Notes under the pieces: model-generated | Database searches by the model: none | What the model was told of the DNA's origin: nothing | Seen by the model: the letters and a program-made list of their open reading frames with translations, nothing else | NCBI GenBank assembly: GCA_014055495.1 | Contig: WIAG01000037.1 | Coordinates: 1 to 36,096 of the forward strand | DNA from: Nitrospira sp. CR1.2 | Lineage (GTDB): Bacteria > Nitrospirota > Nitrospiria > Nitrospirales > Nitrospiraceae | Length of the DNA stretch: 36,096 bases | Direction of reading: 5' to 3' | Program-made: the position numbers and the translations under genes | Shown here: positions 33,371 through 36,096 of the stretch, in pieces | Layout: every line of letters begins with the position of its first letter | How positions within the stretch are numbered: position 1 is the first letter of the stretch

Positions 33371-33766
33371 TCACGCCGCCTGGTCGACGAACCGCTTCAG
33401 GCGACTGGTCAGTTCGCGCGGGTTGAACGGCTTGACCATATAATCGTTGGCCCCGTTCTCCAAGGCGCGCTTGATGTCGTGCTCGCTCCCATCGGCCGTC
33501 AACATGATGATCGGCACCTTTCCCCAGCCCTCGAGTGCTCTGAGATAGGTGAGGACTTGCAGTCCGCTAAAAAATGGAAGCATCACATCCAGCAGCACAA
33601 TATCCGGGGGCGCGATGGTACCGGCGAGTTCCTGCGCCTGCCGGCCGTCTTTGGCGTGAATGACATGATAATTTGCCCGTCCCAACAGAAAGGTCAGAAG
33701 GCTTGCGGTGTCCTCCTCATCTTCCACCATGAGCACTCGAAGTTTGGGGATGGCAGGGCTATCCAT
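33371..33766 (-). CDS. Single-domain response regulator (CheY-like)
   Basis: A 131-residue receiver domain with no output domain. The acidic pocket (VEDEEDTAS, Asp16), phospho-acceptor Asp60 in IVLLDVMLP, switch Thr90 and conserved Lys112 in VKPF are all intact. Such proteins act by protein-protein contact or as phosphorelay intermediates. It sits upstream of the HEAT gene with 22 bases between them, probably an operon, and downstream on the same strand of an Hpt protein and hybrid kinase. Its partner may be the HEAT protein or the neighbouring synthase; this is inference. Confidence 0.92.
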   Translation of the reverse strand: MDSPAIPKLRVLMVEDEEDTASLLTFLLGRANYHVIHAKDGRQAQELAGTIAPPDIVLLDVMLPFFSGLQVLTYLRALEGWGKVPIIMLTADGSEHDIKRALENGANDYMVKPFNPRELTSRLKRFVDQAA

Positions 33767-33980
33767 AGGCGCACTCCTTAGGTGCCGAAGCGAGAAAGGC
33801 TGACTCCTGCAAATGGCTTGGTCCGAATGACGTCATTCTTTTGTAGCACAAAGTCCTACAAACACACGAACACTTCATCATTTTCATCCTCGGCACGGGA
33901 TCCCTGGACGGGCTGTTACTGCCGGGCCTCCCCACTCGCCGTCGGCTCAGGAGATGTCTGCACGGCAGAATGTATCCCGG

Positions 33981-34316
33981 CTATTCATACGTGATCTCCA
34001 CGCGAGCAAGGTACGATGCCAAGGTCGCGAGGTGTGTGCGAATCGTCGCTTCGGCGGCGGTCTTGGCCGCCTGTTCCAGCTCTGCTGCGATGGTGGTCAT
34101 GGCGTGAAAGCCGTAACTGCCGCTGACTCCCTTCATGCCGTGGGCGACCTGCTTGATTGTGTCGAAGTCGTGTCTGGAGACGGCTTCGGTCATCACCGTG
34201 ACTTCTCTGTTCCGGTTGGCCATGAACTTAGGAATCAGCGGTTCGAACGACGCGTCCACCAGGACCGTGATGGGTCCGGCCCCGACGGCGGATGTCTCTG
34301 GCGCCATCTCGCTCAT
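33981..34316 (-). CDS. Histidine phosphotransfer (Hpt) domain protein
   Basis: A 111-residue protein with an Hpt four-helix core; the phosphorylated His59 lies in QVAHGMKGVSGSYGF. It starts within the stop of the hybrid kinase (ATGA, 34313-34316), so the two are co-translated. It should relay phosphate from the kinase's receiver domains to a downstream response regulator, most simply the single-domain regulator 214 bases away. The upstream region of that regulator (33767-33980) is non-coding and may hold its own promoter. Confidence 0.9.
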   Translation of the reverse strand: MSEMAPETSAVGAGPITVLVDASFEPLIPKFMANRNREVTVMTEAVSRHDFDTIKQVAHGMKGVSGSYGFHAMTTIAAELEQAAKTAAEATIRTHLATLASYLARVEITYE

Positions 34317-36096
34317 GGGGCTGCCTGCTCCCGAGGGTCCGGAGTTGCATAGCGCCGCACGGTGTCGAGCAGCGTCTGTTTCTTGATGGGTTTTGTCAGG
34401 TGAGCGGTGACGCCGGCCGCGCGAGCCGTCTGGATGTCTTCCTCGAAAGTACTGGCCGTCAGCGCAACGATCGGCGTAGCCTGACGCCCTTCTGCCGCCT
34501 CCCAGGCGCGAATGGTGCGTGTGGCCTCATATCCGTCCATGACCGGCATCTGAATATCCATCAGCACCAGGTCGTAACGGCCGGATTGAAATTTGTCGAC
34601 CCCTTCGACGCCGTTCTTTGCCAGATCAAGTTGATAGGGCGTGGGTTTCAGGAACAAGGTGATCAGAACTCGATTATCCTCCATGTCCTCGACGAGCAGC
34701 ACCCTGAGGGGCCGAGGGTCAGATGCGTCGGCTTGCCCCGGCACCGGAGGCTGCGTGGTTGGCGGCGGCGAGGGGAGCCGAAGCGCGCTCTCCACCGCGC
34801 TCAGGAGTCGTGCGCGACTGAGTGGTTTGTACAGGTAGCCGGCGATGGTCATGTTGTCGGTACGGCGGCTGGTGGCGCGGCGCACCTCAGTGGTCTGCAG
34901 CACCAGGGGAATCGGATGGTCTCCCGCTCGGTGTTCTATGGCCTCCGCCAGATGCATGCCGTGCTGATCCGGCAAGTGGCTGTCGATGATGGCGAGGTCG
35001 ATGGGTTCGTGTCGGGCTCGAGCGGCCTCGATGGTCGCCAGGGCGGCCGCACCGGTGTGAGCTTCGATGATGGCGGCGCCTAGGCGGGAGAGGTGGGCCT
35101 GAATCATCATCCGGCTGACGGGGTTGGCGTCGACAACCAGGATGCGGCGGCCGTGGAGATCGATCAACGGCGAGTCCGCTGGGGAGGCCGTCGCAGGCGC
35201 GGCTGCGGGGGAGAGCACGAACATAAAGGTGCTGCCCTTTCCCAGTTGGCTCTCGACGGTGAGCCGGCCTCCCATCAACCCGACGAGACGTTGTGAAATA
35301 CTCAGGCCAAGTCCGGTGCCCCCGTAGGTTCTGGTCGTGGAGGAGTCGATCTGCGTGAAACTGTCGAAGATGGTCGCGATCCGGTCGCTCGGGATACCGA
35401 TGCCGGTATCCGAGATCGAGAACCGCAGGGCGCCGGGTGTCTCCCTGTCAGGAGTCGGTTCCACACGAATCACGACTTCTCCCCGTTCCGTAAACTTCAG
35501 GGCGTTCCCCACTAGGGTCACAAGAACCTGCCGCAGACGTGTTGGGTCGCCGAGGATCGAAGCGGGGACATCGGGATGGACAAAAGCGAAGAGGGCGATC
35601 TGTTTCGCATGCGCGCGGATGGCCATGGATTCCGCGGTCCGATCGACGAGTTCATGGAGATCGAACGGGATCGAGTCCATCTCCAAGCGTCCGGCCTCCA
35701 GTTGCGACAAGTCCAGAATGTCGTTGAGCAAGTTCAGCAGGCTTGAAGCGGCGTGGCTGAACCGTTTGACATATTCCTGTTGGACGGGCGAGAGGGCTGT
35801 TGCTTGCAGCAGATCGGCCATGCCGACAATGGCATTCATCGGGGTTCGAATCTCGTGACTCATGGAAGCGAGAAATTCGCTTTTTGCCTTCGCCGCCGAT
35901 GGGATGCGGGTCCGGCTGATCCAGAGGAGCCAGTGGTCTCCGTCGCCAGGTTTGGTGAGGAGCGTCAGTGAAACGTCCGTGGCGGTCGAGTGACCGTCCT
36001 TACCTCGGCCGACGATCTCTCCCTGCCAGCGGCCCGTCTCCTCGACGAGGGGGAAGACTGTGGTTTCGATCCTGGCGATCCAGGGATCGAGGTATA
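34313..36096 (-). CDS. Hybrid sensor histidine kinase with two receiver domains, 5' end missing
   Basis: The frame is open to the end of the window, so the N-terminus lies beyond it. The visible order is the C-terminal part of a PAS domain (TGRWQGEIVGRGKDGH at about 30-45), HisKA with the phospho-acceptor His in FLASMSHEIRTPMN, HATPase_c with N-box VGNALKFT and G-boxes SDTGIGIP and GGTGLGLS, a first receiver (LAIIDSHLPDQHG) and a second receiver (LVLMDIQMPVMDG) with the usual KP switch. The first receiver is a weaker match. It begins as a PAS-sensing cytosolic or membrane kinase; the input signal is cut off. Co-translated with Hpt. Confidence 0.93.
   Translation of the reverse strand, partial: YLDPWIARIETTVFPLVEETGRWQGEIVGRGKDGHSTATDVSLTLLTKPGDGDHWLLWISRTRIPSAAKAKSEFLASMSHEIRTPMNAIVGMADLLQATALSPVQQEYVKRFSHAASSLLNLLNDILDLSQLEAGRLEMDSIPFDLHELVDRTAESMAIRAHAKQIALFAFVHPDVPASILGDPTRLRQVLVTLVGNALKFTERGEVVIRVEPTPDRETPGALRFSISDTGIGIPSDRIATIFDSFTQIDSSTTRTYGGTGLGLSISQRLVGLMGGRLTVESQLGKGSTFMFVLSPAAAPATASPADSPLIDLHGRRILVVDANPVSRMMIQAHLSRLGAAIIEAHTGAAALATIEAARARHEPIDLAIIDSHLPDQHGMHLAEAIEHRAGDHPIPLVLQTTEVRRATSRRTDNMTIAGYLYKPLSRARLLSAVESALRLPSPPPTTQPPVPGQADASDPRPLRVLLVEDMEDNRVLITLFLKPTPYQLDLAKNGVEGVDKFQSGRYDLVLMDIQMPVMDGYEATRTIRAWEAAEGRQATPIVALTASTFEEDIQTARAAGVTAHLTKPIKKQTLLDTVRRYATPDPREQAAP

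Noticed and set aside
1-36096. CRISPR arrays, tRNA/rRNA genes, integrases, phage genes and riboswitches.
   Set aside because: No regularly spaced repeats, no tRNA-like cloverleaf or rRNA sequence and no recombinase motifs were seen by eye; weak RNA elements could still be missed.

Overview
This is a roughly 60% GC, densely coded bacterial chromosomal segment. No rRNA, tRNA, phage or plasmid gene was seen. Gene content and style (EttA, TldD/TldE, SelO, Zn-ribbon regulator, TPR and YaiO-type outer-membrane proteins, many 4-base ATGA overlaps, short palindromic repeats) are those of a Gram-negative, and in my judgement most like Nitrospira (Nitrospirota). That assignment is an inference from overall resemblance; no phylogenetic marker is present.

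Layout. 1-3.7 kb: the 3' part of a SelO/YdiU protein adenylyltransferase, two alpha/beta hydrolases, a 55-residue Cys-rich protein and a HugZ-like FMN-binding protein. 3.7-5.25 kb: a small accessory patch with a VapBC-type toxin-antitoxin pair, a relic copy of the hugZ-like 3' end on its far side, and a frameshifted, N-terminally truncated gene resembling polymorphic-toxin immunity proteins. 5.25-12.8 kb: a SYLF protein, EttA, a patatin lipoprotein with two translationally coupled Rossmann-fold genes, a small cytochrome c, a DUF1295 membrane protein, a small lipoprotein and an HTH/Zn-ribbon regulator. 12.9-16.5 kb: the TldD/TldE protease pair and an unknown coiled-coil protein. 16.8-24.8 kb: a secreted TPR protein, a methyltransferase, a TIGR00725/LOG-like protein, a LEA14-like lipoprotein, an exported MsrA overlapped by a CoA-binding protein and a membrane protein, a lipoprotein, a lytic transglycosylase and a PLP aminotransferase.

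24.8-36.1 kb is the most interesting block. It holds a membrane GT2 polysaccharide synthase, divergent from a secreted TIM-barrel glycosidase-like protein, a TPR plus YaiO-type outer-membrane barrel, and a membrane-anchored polysaccharide deacetylase. On the opposite strand are a membrane HEAT-repeat protein, a single-domain response regulator, an Hpt protein and a hybrid histidine kinase (cut by the window end). The parts match a synthase-dependent exopolysaccharide export machine (compare PgaABC, Bcs, and the poorly understood E. coli yaiO/yaiP/yaiS set) with an adjacent phosphorelay. I read it as a candidate undescribed exopolysaccharide system. The TPR exporter carries a 216-base internal repeat that is about 96% identical between its two copies.

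Two families of short palindromic elements lie directly at gene ends: 7760-7826 and 19894-20012 are related to each other, and 32177-32239 spans the stop codons of two convergent genes.
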